Shown one piece after another: positions 37,047-46,700 of a stretch of DNA of 64,000 bases. Within the stretch, counting starts at the first letter, position 1, and every line of letters starts with the position of its first letter. Origin of the DNA: Rickettsiella endosymbiont of Dermanyssus gallinae (GTDB taxonomy: Bacteria > Pseudomonadota > Gammaproteobacteria > Diplorickettsiales > Diplorickettsiaceae); contig NZ_CP079094.1 in assembly GCF_019285595.1 (NCBI RefSeq), positions 558,001 to 622,000 on the forward strand, written 5' to 3'. A model generated the notes under the pieces. It had not been told where the DNA came from, did no database searches, and worked only from the letters and a program-made list of their open reading frames with translations. Position numbers and translations under genes: made by a program.

Positions 37047-37484
37047 GTGGAACAACAAAAAGAGATAAGAGATAAAAAAATAGTAAAGGAAATCTTATTG
37101 GTGGAAGATTGTGCTATTCAAGTAAAGGCACTTTGTCGTTTTTTATATCTTTTAGAATATCAGGTTGAAATAGCAAGAGACGCTAAAACAGCAATTCAAT
37201 TTATACAAAATAAACCTTATACGCTAATTGTAACAGATTTAGGGTTGCCGGATGATTCAGGTGAATTGGTCATTGAAGAAACCAGAAAATCTGAATTTAA
37301 TCAGTTAACGCCTTTAATAGTTTGCACTGGACATGCCGACTCAAAAAAAGAAGAAAAATGCAAAGAGTTAGGTACTCAGCAGGTTTTAATAAAACCTATT
37401 TATATAGAGATGCTCAAAAAGGCGATTGAAAAATGTCTTATGAAGAAAGGACTTGATTTGAGTGTAGGCTATGAAGCGGTATAG
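37047..37484 (+). CDS. CheY-like response regulator
   Basis: 145-residue single receiver domain. Acidic pair Glu20-Asp21, phospho-acceptor Asp64 in VTDLGLPDD, Thr in VCTGHAD, and Lys116 in LIKPIY. No output domain, so it acts as a phosphorelay or protein-binding switch. A GTG start follows a gggat site. Its last 14 bases overlap the possible start of the CDPS gene. Likely partner kinase is the one whose 3' half remains at 38932. Confidence 0.88.
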   Translation: MEQQKEIRDKKIVKEILLVEDCAIQVKALCRFLYLLEYQVEIARDAKTAIQFIQNKPYTLIVTDLGLPDDSGELVIEETRKSEFNQLTPLIVCTGHADSKKEEKCKELGTQQVLIKPIYIEMLKKAIEKCLMKKGLDLSVGYEAV

Positions 37485-38409
37485 GTTTTATTACATTTTA
37501 ATGTATATTAGAATGGCATCTTTTTCTATAAATTATAAGAATAATATGCCAATAAAAGCAAATTTTAAAAGCAGTTTTAACCATCCCAGTAAAAATTCAG
37601 TTTGTGTGTTAACTGTCATAAGCATGAACAGCGAAAAACAGTCGGAGGATAATTTCAAGGCATTTCTTTTAGCTCTTAATGAGCAATATGAGTTTGGACG
37701 GGTTCATAAATTGATTATTGTTGTTTCTGGTGGATTACATCGACATTATATTGGTCTAGATAAAAAATTGGCTGGTGAGCAGGTAGTTAAGCTAGCAAAT
37801 GACATGGATGAGGCCTGGATAGCTTCTAATCAAGAGATTCTTAATTGTCTCAAGTTTGATTATCAGATTATCACTTGGGATAAGTTACTAGAGGATAAAG
37901 AAGAATTTCAAGTATTTTTTGTACAAGTTAAGAATGATTATCTTTCTAAGGATAAAGCTTTTAGAAGTAAGGTCCTCCAACATAGTGGAGGATATTATGC
38001 TGAAAAACTATACGCAAAGTTAAGGCAAAAAATGCCTGATATAACGTTAGATGCTTGTCGAGAAGCGGCGATTAATTATGTGTTAGACGAGTGTGCAGTG
38101 CTAGTTAGCCTGAATCGTTTAGCAGATTATTTGGTTTATCCTGGGAAAATGAACCCGTGTGCTTCTCATATATATAAAAATTACTTTTCAGATAGAGAAG
38201 AGTTTTTAAGATACATTGAGTATAGTTTGACTATGCCAAAACAGGTGAAGAAAGAAACGGCATCAAACGATTCTGCTGTCGATGTTTATGGCCCAAGATT
38301 TTTTTGTAATTCTAAACAGTTAGATAAGAAAATTTTGTGTTCTACGAAAACCTTGTTAAAAGAGTTAAATAATTATGATAAGGTCATGTTTTCTATTATA
38401 CAAATATAA
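37471..38409 (+). CDS. Cyclodipeptide synthase (CDPS), paralog 2
   Basis: Second CDPS, divergent from the one at 114. With the longest start, the candidate nucleophile is Ser51 (VLTVISMNSEK), the catalytic pair is Tyr203 and Glu207 in INYVLDECAVL, and Tyr223-Pro224 (LVYPGKM) again indicates the XYP subfamily. HKLIIVVSGGLHRHYIG and DEAWIASNQEIL match segments of paralog 1 (KTFIVVADSLQRF, GEAWIEKY). Starts at 37501, 37513 or 37546 are also possible; the last fits the conserved part best. It follows a response regulator and precedes a damaged kinase gene, the same CDPS-kinase order as at 114-2056. Substrates cannot be read from the sequence. Confidence 0.75.
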   Translation: MKRYRFYYILMYIRMASFSINYKNNMPIKANFKSSFNHPSKNSVCVLTVISMNSEKQSEDNFKAFLLALNEQYEFGRVHKLIIVVSGGLHRHYIGLDKKLAGEQVVKLANDMDEAWIASNQEILNCLKFDYQIITWDKLLEDKEEFQVFFVQVKNDYLSKDKAFRSKVLQHSGGYYAEKLYAKLRQKMPDITLDACREAAINYVLDECAVLVSLNRLADYLVYPGKMNPCASHIYKNYFSDREEFLRYIEYSLTMPKQVKKETASNDSAVDVYGPRFFCNSKQLDKKILCSTKTLLKELNNYDKVMFSIIQI

Positions 38410-38921
38410 GCGACCACAACAATACTCGAAGCGAAGAACTCACCCTCCCCGGCCCGGCTCTGGCCCGCCGCTTGATGTGTCTCCCCACGCTTTCCCCCCC
38501 AACCTCCTCCCTTTTTTTTCGGGACCCCCTGTTTTTCCCCTCTCCCTGTTTCTTGCCCCTGGCCCGGGTCCCTCCTTGGTTGGGTTCGTGCTGCTCTTCA
38601 CGCCGCTCCCGTCGCCCGCTGGCCTCTCTTTTTGCTGCCGCTCTCGGGCCTCTTTGGCTCCCCTCCGCCTTTGCGGCGTCCCGGCGTTGTCCCCCGCGGC
38701 CCCCCCCGCGCCCTCGTCGTCGCCGCGCCTCTCCCGGTCTTCTCTCTTCTTTGCCCCGCTCCCCCCCCTCTTCGGCCCCGACTGCCGGGCTTCTTGACCT
38801 CTTTTGGGGCCTCCGTTCCCTTCCTGCCGCCCCCCCGCGCCCCCGGGCCCCCCCCGTGCTCCGTCTGCCACACACCACAACGGACAACTAAACACAACGA
38901 GAAGCACATACACGCACGCCT
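38410..38921. other. Anomalous GC-rich, pyrimidine-rich stretch
   Basis: About 510 bp unlike anything else in the window: runs of C and T on the plus strand, very high GC, long open frames in several frames on both strands but no recognisable protein. It begins directly after the CDPS stop and ends where similarity to the kinase at 982 resumes (ttctgca, then gtaggcctt). It replaces a segment of similar size (about 475 bp in paralog 1) encoding the PAS domain and H-box. It could be foreign DNA or an assembly/consensus artefact. Confidence 0.8.
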
Positions 38922-39546
38922 GTTTCTGCAGGTAGGCCTTGCCAATGCAAGCAAGTATGGATTAAAAACACCCGAAGAAGTAAGAGATAATGGGACGATG
39001 ATTTATCAATCAGGTAATCAATTACTAGAAATATTAGATTCAGTCATCATTGCGCTTGAAAAGAATAACATCGATGATATCAAAAAAGATAAGATAGCTT
39101 TATACGAATTTGCTCAAGAAATGGAAGAGCTTATAAAACCTAGTATATCTATAAATGGTTTAGAATTTGAACTACAAGTAGATAAAAATATAGGAGAAAT
39201 TGTTAGTGACAACATCCGATTGAAACAAATTTTGGCCAATCTCCTATCTAATGCGGTTAAGTTTACCCCTAAGGGTAAGGTTATTTTATCCTTTGAGCGG
39301 ACTACAGGTAAGTTAAAGATAGAAGTATCTGATACGGGTATAGGGATTGATAAAAGCAATCACGATCGAATATTTGAACAATATGAGAAGATTAAGCCTT
39401 CTTACAAAAGCTCAGAATTTACAGGGGTTGGTATGGGTTTATATCTAGTAAAGCAACTCGTAGAAAAGTTAAATGGAAAAATCAGCCTAACGAGTAGTCT
39501 AGGCAACGGCTCAACCTTCCAAGTAGAAGTACCTTTAAGAGGATGA
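38922..39546 (+). pseudogene. Histidine kinase, 3' half only
   Basis: Closely similar to residues 150 to the end of the kinase at 982 (YGLKTPEEV, GNQLLEILDSVIIALEKN, ILANLLSNAVKFTPKG, VSDTGIGID, GMGLYLVKQL) and without the frameshift of that copy. It lacks a start, PAS domain and the H-box with the phosphorylatable His, because the GC-rich stretch replaces them. If that stretch is an artefact, the intact gene would encode a full CDPS-linked PAS kinase. It ends in a clean stop at 39546. Confidence 0.82.
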
Positions 39547-39766
39547 GTGTGTGCTAAACGCGAGAGACGGTTATGGCCTGGAAGTATAAATTCTGACTAT
39601 GCTGTTTATATAGGCCAATCAGTCTTGATTATTTGCCCTCTAAATAGTTATGCAATTTAATTAATTGGTTAATTTACGTATTAAATATTTGTTTAATGAA
39701 TGGATATTTAATGGTGTATAATTGTACATCTTCTATACAGTTAACAGTCAACAATGGACTATTGAG
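39547..39766. other. Intergenic region, 3' part of island
   Basis: 220 bp of AT-rich sequence between the kinase remnant and the terS-like gene. It contains repeated attaattggttaat-like A/T motifs but no gene, and no clear terminator. Confidence 0.4.
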
Positions 39767-40234
39767 ATGGCTAACGAAACCCGTTTACCCAATGGACTTA
39801 CCCAGCGTCAGTTTGCCTTCTATAACCGATTAATCGAGCAAATGAATGAGACAGGCAGGATGGACGCTAAGCAAGCGGCTGTATCAGCAGGATATTGCTC
39901 AACAAGTGCTTCACGAATTGCTACTCGTCTTTTGAGAAAGCCAGAAGGTCAATCTTACCTAAAATCTCTACAAGTAAAATCTGCTCATTCTGCTGCCACT
40001 ACGATGGATTGGATAATGGAAAAGCTGGTATGTACAGTTAGGGCGGGCATTTCTGACGATGGTTCAATTAATTACAACGCGTTATCCTGTTCTATTCGAG
40101 CTATATCTGAAATCAATAAAATTAAAGGGTACTATGCACCCGATAAGAAAGTGAAGCTCAATATGACCATGGATGATAATATTCAAGAAGCTAGAGTAAG
40201 AGAACTAATTATAAAATACACTAGAGAATATTGA
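39767..40234 (+). CDS. Terminase small subunit-like protein of the island
   Basis: 155 residues. The N-terminus NGLTQRQFAFYNRLIEQMNE and the following MDAKQAAVSAGYCSTSASRIATRLL form the tandem helix-turn-helix typical of Terminase_2 small subunits (here called from pattern); the middle (AATTMDWIMEKL) is the oligomerisation helix. Satellites such as SaPIs use their own TerS to redirect helper packaging. It is the last gene before the tRNA-Phe attachment repeat. The start is the ATG at 39767 preceded by a gag site. Confidence 0.65.
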   Translation: MANETRLPNGLTQRQFAFYNRLIEQMNETGRMDAKQAAVSAGYCSTSASRIATRLLRKPEGQSYLKSLQVKSAHSAATTMDWIMEKLVCTVRAGISDDGSINYNALSCSIRAISEINKIKGYYAPDKKVKLNMTMDDNIQEARVRELIIKYTREY

Positions 40235-40270
40235 TTGTTCAGTATCACTTTATCTAAAAGTTGGCGCTGA

Positions 40271-40294
40271 TTACGACACTCATACGACACGTGA
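40271..40294. repeat. Island end repeat (TACGACA-type), right
   Basis: Counterpart of 28997-29020: tacgacactca followed by tacgacacgtg, same motif spacing, direct orientation, 33 bp inside the right attachment repeat. Likely integrase arm or excisionase sites. Confidence 0.5.
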
Positions 40295-40326
40295 TTTTTA
40301 ATATTTCCTTATAAGTTAGTTAAACC

Positions 40327-40386
40327 CTTAGATTATCTGGTGGCCGAAGGTGGAATCGAACCACCGACACAAAGATTTTCAGTCTT
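40327..40386. repeat. Attachment site overlapping tRNA-Phe
   Basis: 60 bp identical in direct orientation to 28810-28869. It covers the 3' part of the intact tRNA-Phe gene and 11 bp beyond, and defines the right end of the 11.5-kb island. Confidence 0.92.
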
Positions 40387-40413
40387 CTGCTCTACCGACT
40401 GAGCTATTCGGCC
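40338..40413 (-). tRNA. tRNA-Phe (GAA)
   Basis: 76-nt minus-strand tRNA with encoded CCA. Acceptor stem GGCCGAA/TTCGGCC, D-arm GCTCAGTCGGTAGAGC, anticodon arm with GAA (ACTGAAAATCT), T-arm GGTGGTTCGATTCCACC. It serves as integration target; its 3' end is duplicated at 28821-28869. Confidence 0.96.
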
Positions 40414-40657
40414 CGTATAGGGGAGGTAGATTGTAATCAATCTCTCTAACTTTAGCAATTAGCTTGTTTTTATTGCCTTTTTTCATAGACTTAATCGCCA
40501 ATTGAGACGCCTAGCTATCGCTTAATGGGGATCCCCCTACGTAGTGTTTAGATCAACTATTTGTCCTGCCCTTCCCTCGGTTATTAGTTTAATAGTCCCT
40601 TAACCTTAGCATGATATAAATTAAGCCAATAACATCCAAGAATAATAATATCAAAAA

Positions 40658-42940
40658 ATGCTAAAGCTATTTGCTTTTATAAGTGGAAAGGAGACTCTAC
40701 AACAAAGAAAAGAAGCCTATAAAGAAGTATTTCTTAACAACCTAGCGCAATTTAAGTTCGATATTACTCAACCCTTATTAGATATGAGTGAATATCAGGA
40801 CGCCGTACAAAGCTATTTTTCAGCACGGCTTGTGAGCTTAGAAGAAGGACTCGAGCATCATTCGCTAGTTCGGAGGTTTAAAGATCAATATGCTGAGAAA
40901 ATTATTGGTTTAACACAAAGGCTAACTACCTTAAGCGAACTAGCCGAGAAACAACAGATAGGCTCTGAAGCGGCGCTAGTAGGTTATCAGAAAAAACTGA
41001 ATGTTGGTTTGTTAGATATAAAAAAAATTGCTGAGGAGTTTTTTCAGCAAGTCAATAAAGATATTACCGAGCTGCTGGGTCTTCTCAGCACCGTTGCGTT
41101 TAAACAGAGTGATCCACTTCTTCATATAACGGATCAGATTAGAGACGCTATACGCAGAGATTTGACGAATATACAAAGTGAAGCGTGGGCGCTAGCGCCT
41201 GATGAGCATCTATTTAAAACACTAAGCGTGCTTGTAGACTCTGAAGCATTGTCTCAAGTCACTAGAGAGCAATTGCTGGGATTATTTGAAAAGTTAAACT
41301 CATCTAAAAATGCCAAATTGATGATTTTTAGTTTAAATGCCGCCTTTAATACGGTTCCTAGCCGACTTAGCGAAATAGGGTGCGAGAATGCATCTATAAC
41401 CGCGCGTATACAGGGTTTGGGAAGGTTTTTAGACGAAAAATCAGTGGGGCCACTTGAGCATTATTTAATGACTGCTCAAGATTATTTTAGTTTGTTGCTG
41501 AGGTTGGATAGGGATGATCCAGGCCTAGTCAATTACATAGAAGCGCATTCAACAGAAAAACCGTTATTCGAGCGTCTTTTAGAAAAATTTAAAAAGAACG
41601 AACTAGTCTCTTTGAGAATATTAAAACAGGCTTTCAGGACGGTGTTAGATAGCGAGGTAAAAAACCTTGAAGAAACTAATCGTGAATTAGGGGATTCGAG
41701 CGAGCCGCTAAATAACCTCATTGATGAGTATAATGGCAGGTTACGGGCACTCGAGTTAACGTTTGAAGTGAGCATAAATGACTATCATAAATTAAGCTCT
41801 TTTTACGAGGTGTCAAACTATTACTGCACTGTTTTAGAAATGATTAAGCTGCATTCTGTAGAAGTAAGAAAAAAAGCAGCGGAATATAGATTGGTAGCGC
41901 TGATTCTCGAAAAATCGCGTTGCGTAGATAAAGCGGAAATTGATATTTTCTTTAAGGAAATAAAAGATCCGGATTGCCGAAAAAAATTGGTAAAAAGTAT
42001 TACTGAGAAGGCTTTTCATCTTTTAGGAAAGGTACCGTCAAGTAAATTTGGTGTTTATATAGAGAATCTCTTGCAATTCGCTGAGGCAGAAGAAGTCCCG
42101 CTAGCATCCTCTGAATCACCAGACTACCTGTTTTTACTTAAGAAAGAATTGAGAGATTCTCTCAGAGGGAGGCACCTAGCGTATTTTATTAAACAACAGT
42201 CTGAAAAAATAGGCGAATATTTGCATAACAAGCGTGGCGGGCGTGATTGTGGTCCATTTAGCTTATTAAACAGATATCTAAATTATTGTGACCTTAGTCA
42301 GCTTGAGGCGCTTGCTAAAAATAAACCGAACTTGGAAGATACGATTAAGCGAGTGATATCGACTAAACAGCTGTTGGATTTTCAAAGTAAATATCATGCG
42401 GGTTTATTGTGGGAAATTTGTGAATGGTTTCATAGCGTTGACACCTATCAACGGCCTTTACCTTTTTTTACCACCCCTCAGGATAGAGATTGTTTTTTTA
42501 GTACCATGGATGCCATTAGTTTTCTTAGGAACGCAATCGAGAACATCAATGGTGAAAAAAGCAATTATAAAGCAAGCTTCTTCGTCTTAAATAGTGATGT
42601 GAAGGTTAAAAAACGAGAAGCGCTTGAGCGATTAAAAGAGCAACTGAAAACATTACCTAATCTAATTGATAATCAAGTGCTGGATGAGAAAATTAAAAAT
42701 TGGGAAACTGAGTTTGGGGCGGTTATCGATAAACAGCGATACCGATTTTATTTGATACTAGGTGTGATGATTTACCAGGCGCTTAAGTATTATATCTTAG
42801 GCCAAACGACGGTAACAGAGTCTCGTCATTGCGTTGAACGTTTAAAACAATATCTTTATCAGGCGAGTGCGGCTATGCAAGCCAATGCTCAGGAGGGGCC
42901 GGCCAATACATCCGCTTTGAGGATAGGATTGAGCCCATAA
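40658..42940 (+). CDS. Large helical protein upstream of icmTS (effector candidate)
   Basis: 760 residues, almost entirely alpha-helical and charged, with no catalytic motif, signal peptide or transmembrane helix that I recognise. Coiled-coil-like stretches occur, for example VLDSEVKNLEETNRELGD near residue 345. The C-terminus is short and has acidic and small residues (QEGPANTSALRIGLSP). It lies 140 bp upstream of the Dot/Icm genes icmT-icmS and has a size and composition common among Legionella/Coxiella effectors. This is only circumstantial. It starts with a poor ribosome site. Confidence 0.6.
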   Translation: MLKLFAFISGKETLQQRKEAYKEVFLNNLAQFKFDITQPLLDMSEYQDAVQSYFSARLVSLEEGLEHHSLVRRFKDQYAEKIIGLTQRLTTLSELAEKQQIGSEAALVGYQKKLNVGLLDIKKIAEEFFQQVNKDITELLGLLSTVAFKQSDPLLHITDQIRDAIRRDLTNIQSEAWALAPDEHLFKTLSVLVDSEALSQVTREQLLGLFEKLNSSKNAKLMIFSLNAAFNTVPSRLSEIGCENASITARIQGLGRFLDEKSVGPLEHYLMTAQDYFSLLLRLDRDDPGLVNYIEAHSTEKPLFERLLEKFKKNELVSLRILKQAFRTVLDSEVKNLEETNRELGDSSEPLNNLIDEYNGRLRALELTFEVSINDYHKLSSFYEVSNYYCTVLEMIKLHSVEVRKKAAEYRLVALILEKSRCVDKAEIDIFFKEIKDPDCRKKLVKSITEKAFHLLGKVPSSKFGVYIENLLQFAEAEEVPLASSESPDYLFLLKKELRDSLRGRHLAYFIKQQSEKIGEYLHNKRGGRDCGPFSLLNRYLNYCDLSQLEALAKNKPNLEDTIKRVISTKQLLDFQSKYHAGLLWEICEWFHSVDTYQRPLPFFTTPQDRDCFFSTMDAISFLRNAIENINGEKSNYKASFFVLNSDVKVKKREALERLKEQLKTLPNLIDNQVLDEKIKNWETEFGAVIDKQRYRFYLILGVMIYQALKYYILGQTTVTESRHCVERLKQYLYQASAAMQANAQEGPANTSALRIGLSP

Positions 42941-43079
42941 AAAGAGGAATAGATGATATAACCTGTGGTTAAGAGGCTACTGTTTATTTTCTTAACTTTA
43001 AATTCCAGAGTACATGCTGTATTATTTCGGCCATTAGTCTGGACATGATTAAAAAATTAACAATCGGAAACTATAAAGA

Positions 43080-43340
43080 ATGGCCCGGGTCCCTACAGAA
43101 GCACATTGGCGTGATTCCGCACGTACCCCTCGATTTTTTTTGATCGATGCGCGAGCGGCGTTTCCTTTGCTGTTGTTTTTGCTACATATACGCGTTTGGA
43201 GCTTTGTATTGGCACTCGTTGCGATGGCGTTTTTTGGGTTATTGGGACGTTATGGTTTTTCTGTAACGGTGTTTTTACGGTGGCTACGAACGGTTTTTGC
43301 GGGCCCACGCAAGATCGCCATTCCTTGGTGGAAGGAATAG
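43080..43340 (+). CDS. icmT: Dot/Icm secretion protein IcmT
   Basis: 86-residue inner-membrane component of the Dot/Icm type IVB secretion system. It shows the conserved N-terminus AHWRDSARTPRFFLIDARAAFP, two hydrophobic segments (LLLFLLHIRVWSFVLALVAM and the following FFGLLGRYGF) and the tail FAGPRKIAIPWWK, all typical of IcmT. The length matches the family. IcmT precedes IcmS, as in Legionella and Coxiella. Its presence implies an intracellular lifestyle with host effector delivery. Confidence 0.93.
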   Translation: MARVPTEAHWRDSARTPRFFLIDARAAFPLLLFLLHIRVWSFVLALVAMAFFGLLGRYGFSVTVFLRWLRTVFAGPRKIAIPWWKE

Positions 43341-43350
43341 GGGACCTATC

Positions 43351-43689
43351 ATGGAATTAAAAAAAAGCTTGCATGCGATTGCAAAAACCTTGAAAGCGAC
43401 TTTTACGCTGAATGGGCGGGTCATTACCTATGAAGAGGTTTTCTCTGAAGTGGGCTTATTGCCAGCTATTGCGCGTAGGGCCGATCAACTCTGCTCTTTA
43501 TGCTTGGGTTATGGGATCGGTGTTAGTTTCCATGAAGTGGAGCGATCTTTGTTAGGGGTCAAGGCCAGCTTTGACGAAGTGACACCTAATATTCTACGTT
43601 ACCTTTGTATTACGGATGTTATCTGTGAATTGATTCAAAGCGGTGGTTCTACGACACAAACCCCGCTGGATGAATTGATGTACGATTAG
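43351..43689 (+). CDS. icmS: Dot/Icm effector chaperone IcmS
   Basis: 112-residue acidic chaperone adaptor that with IcmW presents effectors to the Dot/Icm coupling complex. Conserved stretches: ITYEEVFSEVGLLPAIARRA, QLCSLCLGYGIGVSFHEVE, VTPNILRYLCITDVICELIQ and the C-terminal TPLDELMYD. The start is the ATG at 43351 with aggggacc upstream; a longer in-frame start inside icmT lacks support. Gene order icmT-icmS is conserved; the following genes of other Legionellales icm clusters are not seen here. Confidence 0.95.
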   Translation: MELKKSLHAIAKTLKATFTLNGRVITYEEVFSEVGLLPAIARRADQLCSLCLGYGIGVSFHEVERSLLGVKASFDEVTPNILRYLCITDVICELIQSGGSTTQTPLDELMYD

Positions 43690-43760
43690 GTTCAAAACAG
43701 CGATGTAACCAGACATCGATTAATAAAAAAATAATTTTTGTATTCTTTTACGAGGTTCGG

Positions 43761-46700
43761 ATGTTGTTTTCCCCAGAGTCAGAGAACAAAACTCCTTTAC
43801 GGGCAGCGATTGCGAAGGCTTATTATGCCGACGAGACAGACGTTGTCCATCAATTAATTGAAGCGGCGGCGCTACCCAATGATGCCACCTTAAACATAGC
43901 GAGGGTTGCGCGTGGTTTAGTGGAACAAATTCGCTCGAAACGCCTATCTAAGGGCGGTTTGGATGCTTTTCTGTATGAATATGATTTATCGAGCCAGGAA
44001 GGTATCGCCTTAATGTGTTTGGCCGAAGCGCTGTTACGTATTCCGGATAGCACCACGATCGATGCACTCTTAGAAGATAAAATCAGTAACGCGGATTGGG
44101 CTTCTCATCTTGGTCAAAGTTCTTCTTTTTTTGTCAATGCCAGCTCCTGGGGGCTTTTGCTAACCGGTAAATTACTCAAGTCCGATGAACAAGGTGGTTT
44201 AAATGGTTTATTGCGTCGTTTTATGGGACGCACCAGTGCACCTATTATTCGTAAGGCGGTTAAACAGGCCATGCAGTTACTGGGTAAGCAGTTTGTTATG
44301 GGCCAGACAATCGCTGAAGCGCTTAAACGTGCTAAAGATCAGGAAGCAAAAGGCTATCGTTTTTCTTATGATATGTTGGGCGAAGCGGCACGTACCGAAA
44401 GAGATGCAGAGCGCTATTTCCTAGCCTATCAAAACGCCATTGATGCGATTGGCAAAGTCGCATTAGGAAAATCCTTGAATGATGCACCGGGTATTTCTAT
44501 TAAATTGTCGGCGTTGCATCCTCGTTATGAACTCGCCAAAGAAAGTACCGTGGTACCTTTTCTTATCGAACGTCTCAAACGTTTAGCGATACAAGCCAAA
44601 GAAAATAATATTAGTTTAACCGTGGATGCTGAAGAGGCCGATCGTTTAGATATTTCTTTAGATATTATCGGTGCTGTGTTTTGTGATCCAGCATTAGCAG
44701 GTTGGGAAGGATTTGGTCTGGCTGTTCAATCTTATCAAAAACGTGCTCCTTTTGTGCTGGATTGGTTAATTGATTTAAGCCAAAAACAAGGCAAGCGTTG
44801 GATGGTACGATTGATTAAAGGCGCGTATTGGGACACAGAAATTAAAATTGCACAAATTAGGGGTTTAAAAGCTTATCCGGTCTTTACGCGTAAGAGTTCG
44901 ACGGATGTTTCTTTTGTTGCGTGTGCTAAAAAATTATTAGCGCATAGCAAAGAGATATACCCTCAATTTGCTACACATAATGCTTATACCTTGGCAACGG
45001 TGTTGCAGTTGGCTGGAAAAAATCGCGATTTTGAGTTTCAGTGTTTGCATGGCATGGGTTACACCTTATATGACCATATTGTAGGGCTTGAACATCTTAA
45101 TATTCCTTGTCGCGTTTATGCGCCGGTAGGCGGTCATGAAGACTTACTTGCTTATTTAGTCAGACGTTTATTAGAAAATGGTGCGAATACTTCGTTTGTT
45201 AATCGTATTGTTGATCCCTCTGTGCCTATTGAAGAGATGTTGATTGATCCGGTTAATAAAGTGAAACAAGTGAAATCAATTCCACATCCAAAGATTCCTT
45301 TACCGGTTAATATTTATGGTGAAGGGCGTAAAAACGCGCTGGGAATTGATTTTTCTGATACTGAATCGTGGCAGGTATTGTCACAACAAATAGAAGAAGC
45401 GTCTAAAAAACATGAAGTGGCAGGGCCTGTTATTGACGGGCAATTAGAAGAAGGCGAAAAGAAACGCTCGATGGTCAATCCGGCACAAACCCAACAGATC
45501 ATCGGTGAAGTGAGCTTAGCCAATTTAGCGCAACTCGAAAAAGCCCTGAATAGCGCTGATAAGATATCGCATCATTGGGCAAATACACCGGTAGAAGAAA
45601 GGGCGGCTTGTCTTGAGCGTGCAGCGGATCTTTTTGAGAAAAGAACCGCCGAATTTATGGCATTAGCGGTTCGTGAAGGTGGAAAGGCGTTACCGGATGC
45701 GATTGCCGAAGTACGTGAAGCGATTGATTTCTGTCGTTATTATGCCATGCGTGCGCGTTTGGATTTGGTACCGCAATTGTTACCGGGCCCTACCGGCGAA
45801 GAAAACTGGTTGAGTTTTCAAGGGCGTGGCGTGATTGCTTGTATTAGTCCTTGGAATTTCCCGCTGGCCATTTTTATTGGCCAAATAACAGCGGCGTTAG
45901 TCGCCGGTAATGCAGTGATTGCAAAACCAGCGGGTCAAACGCCGCTGATTGCCGCCGCCGCGATTCGTTTATTGCACGAAGCGGGCATTCCAGGTCAAGT
46001 ATTACATTTAATACCGGCTAGTGGTGCGGTCGTAGGGCCAAAATTAACCCTAGACCCGCGTATTAAAGGTATCGTATTTACCGGTTCAACAGAAACTGCA
46101 CGTGAAATTAATCAAGGTTTGGCAAGCCGTACTGGCGGTATCTTACCGTTTATTGCCGAAACCGGCGGTCAAAATGCCATGATTGTTGATTCTTCCGCAT
46201 TGATTGAACAAGTAGTAGCGGATGCTTTAAATTCAGCTTTCGGTAGTGCAGGGCAACGTTGTTCGGCCTTGCGTGTCTTATTCGTACAAAATGAAATAGC
46301 CGATAAATTAATTGAAATGCTTTGTGGTGCAATGGCTGAACTACAGTTAGGTAATCCAGCAAAATTGTTTACTGATGTAGGGCCTGTTATTGATCAAGCC
46401 TCTAAGAAAACTTTACAAGAACATTTTGAGCGCATGAAAGCAGAAGCGACATTGCTTTATCAAGTTGCTATGCCAGATGGTGTTGATGAAACTAACTTTT
46501 TCCCACCGGCGTTATTTCAATTGGATAATTTAGAGCAGTTAAAGCGAGAAGTATTCGGTCCTATCTTGCATGTGATTCGTTATGCGGCAAAAGATCGTGA
46601 TGCGGTGATAGCCTCTATCAACCAGACCGGTTATGGCTTAACACTGGGAATACAAAGTCGTATTCAAAATACAGTTAATACGATTACACGCAATGTGCAT

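Noticed and set aside
38375..38954. Several long overlapping open frames in the GC-rich block, on both strands
   Set aside because: Open frames in many phases are expected from high GC and low stop-codon frequency; the translations are low-complexity Pro/Arg/Gly sequences with no ribosome sites.
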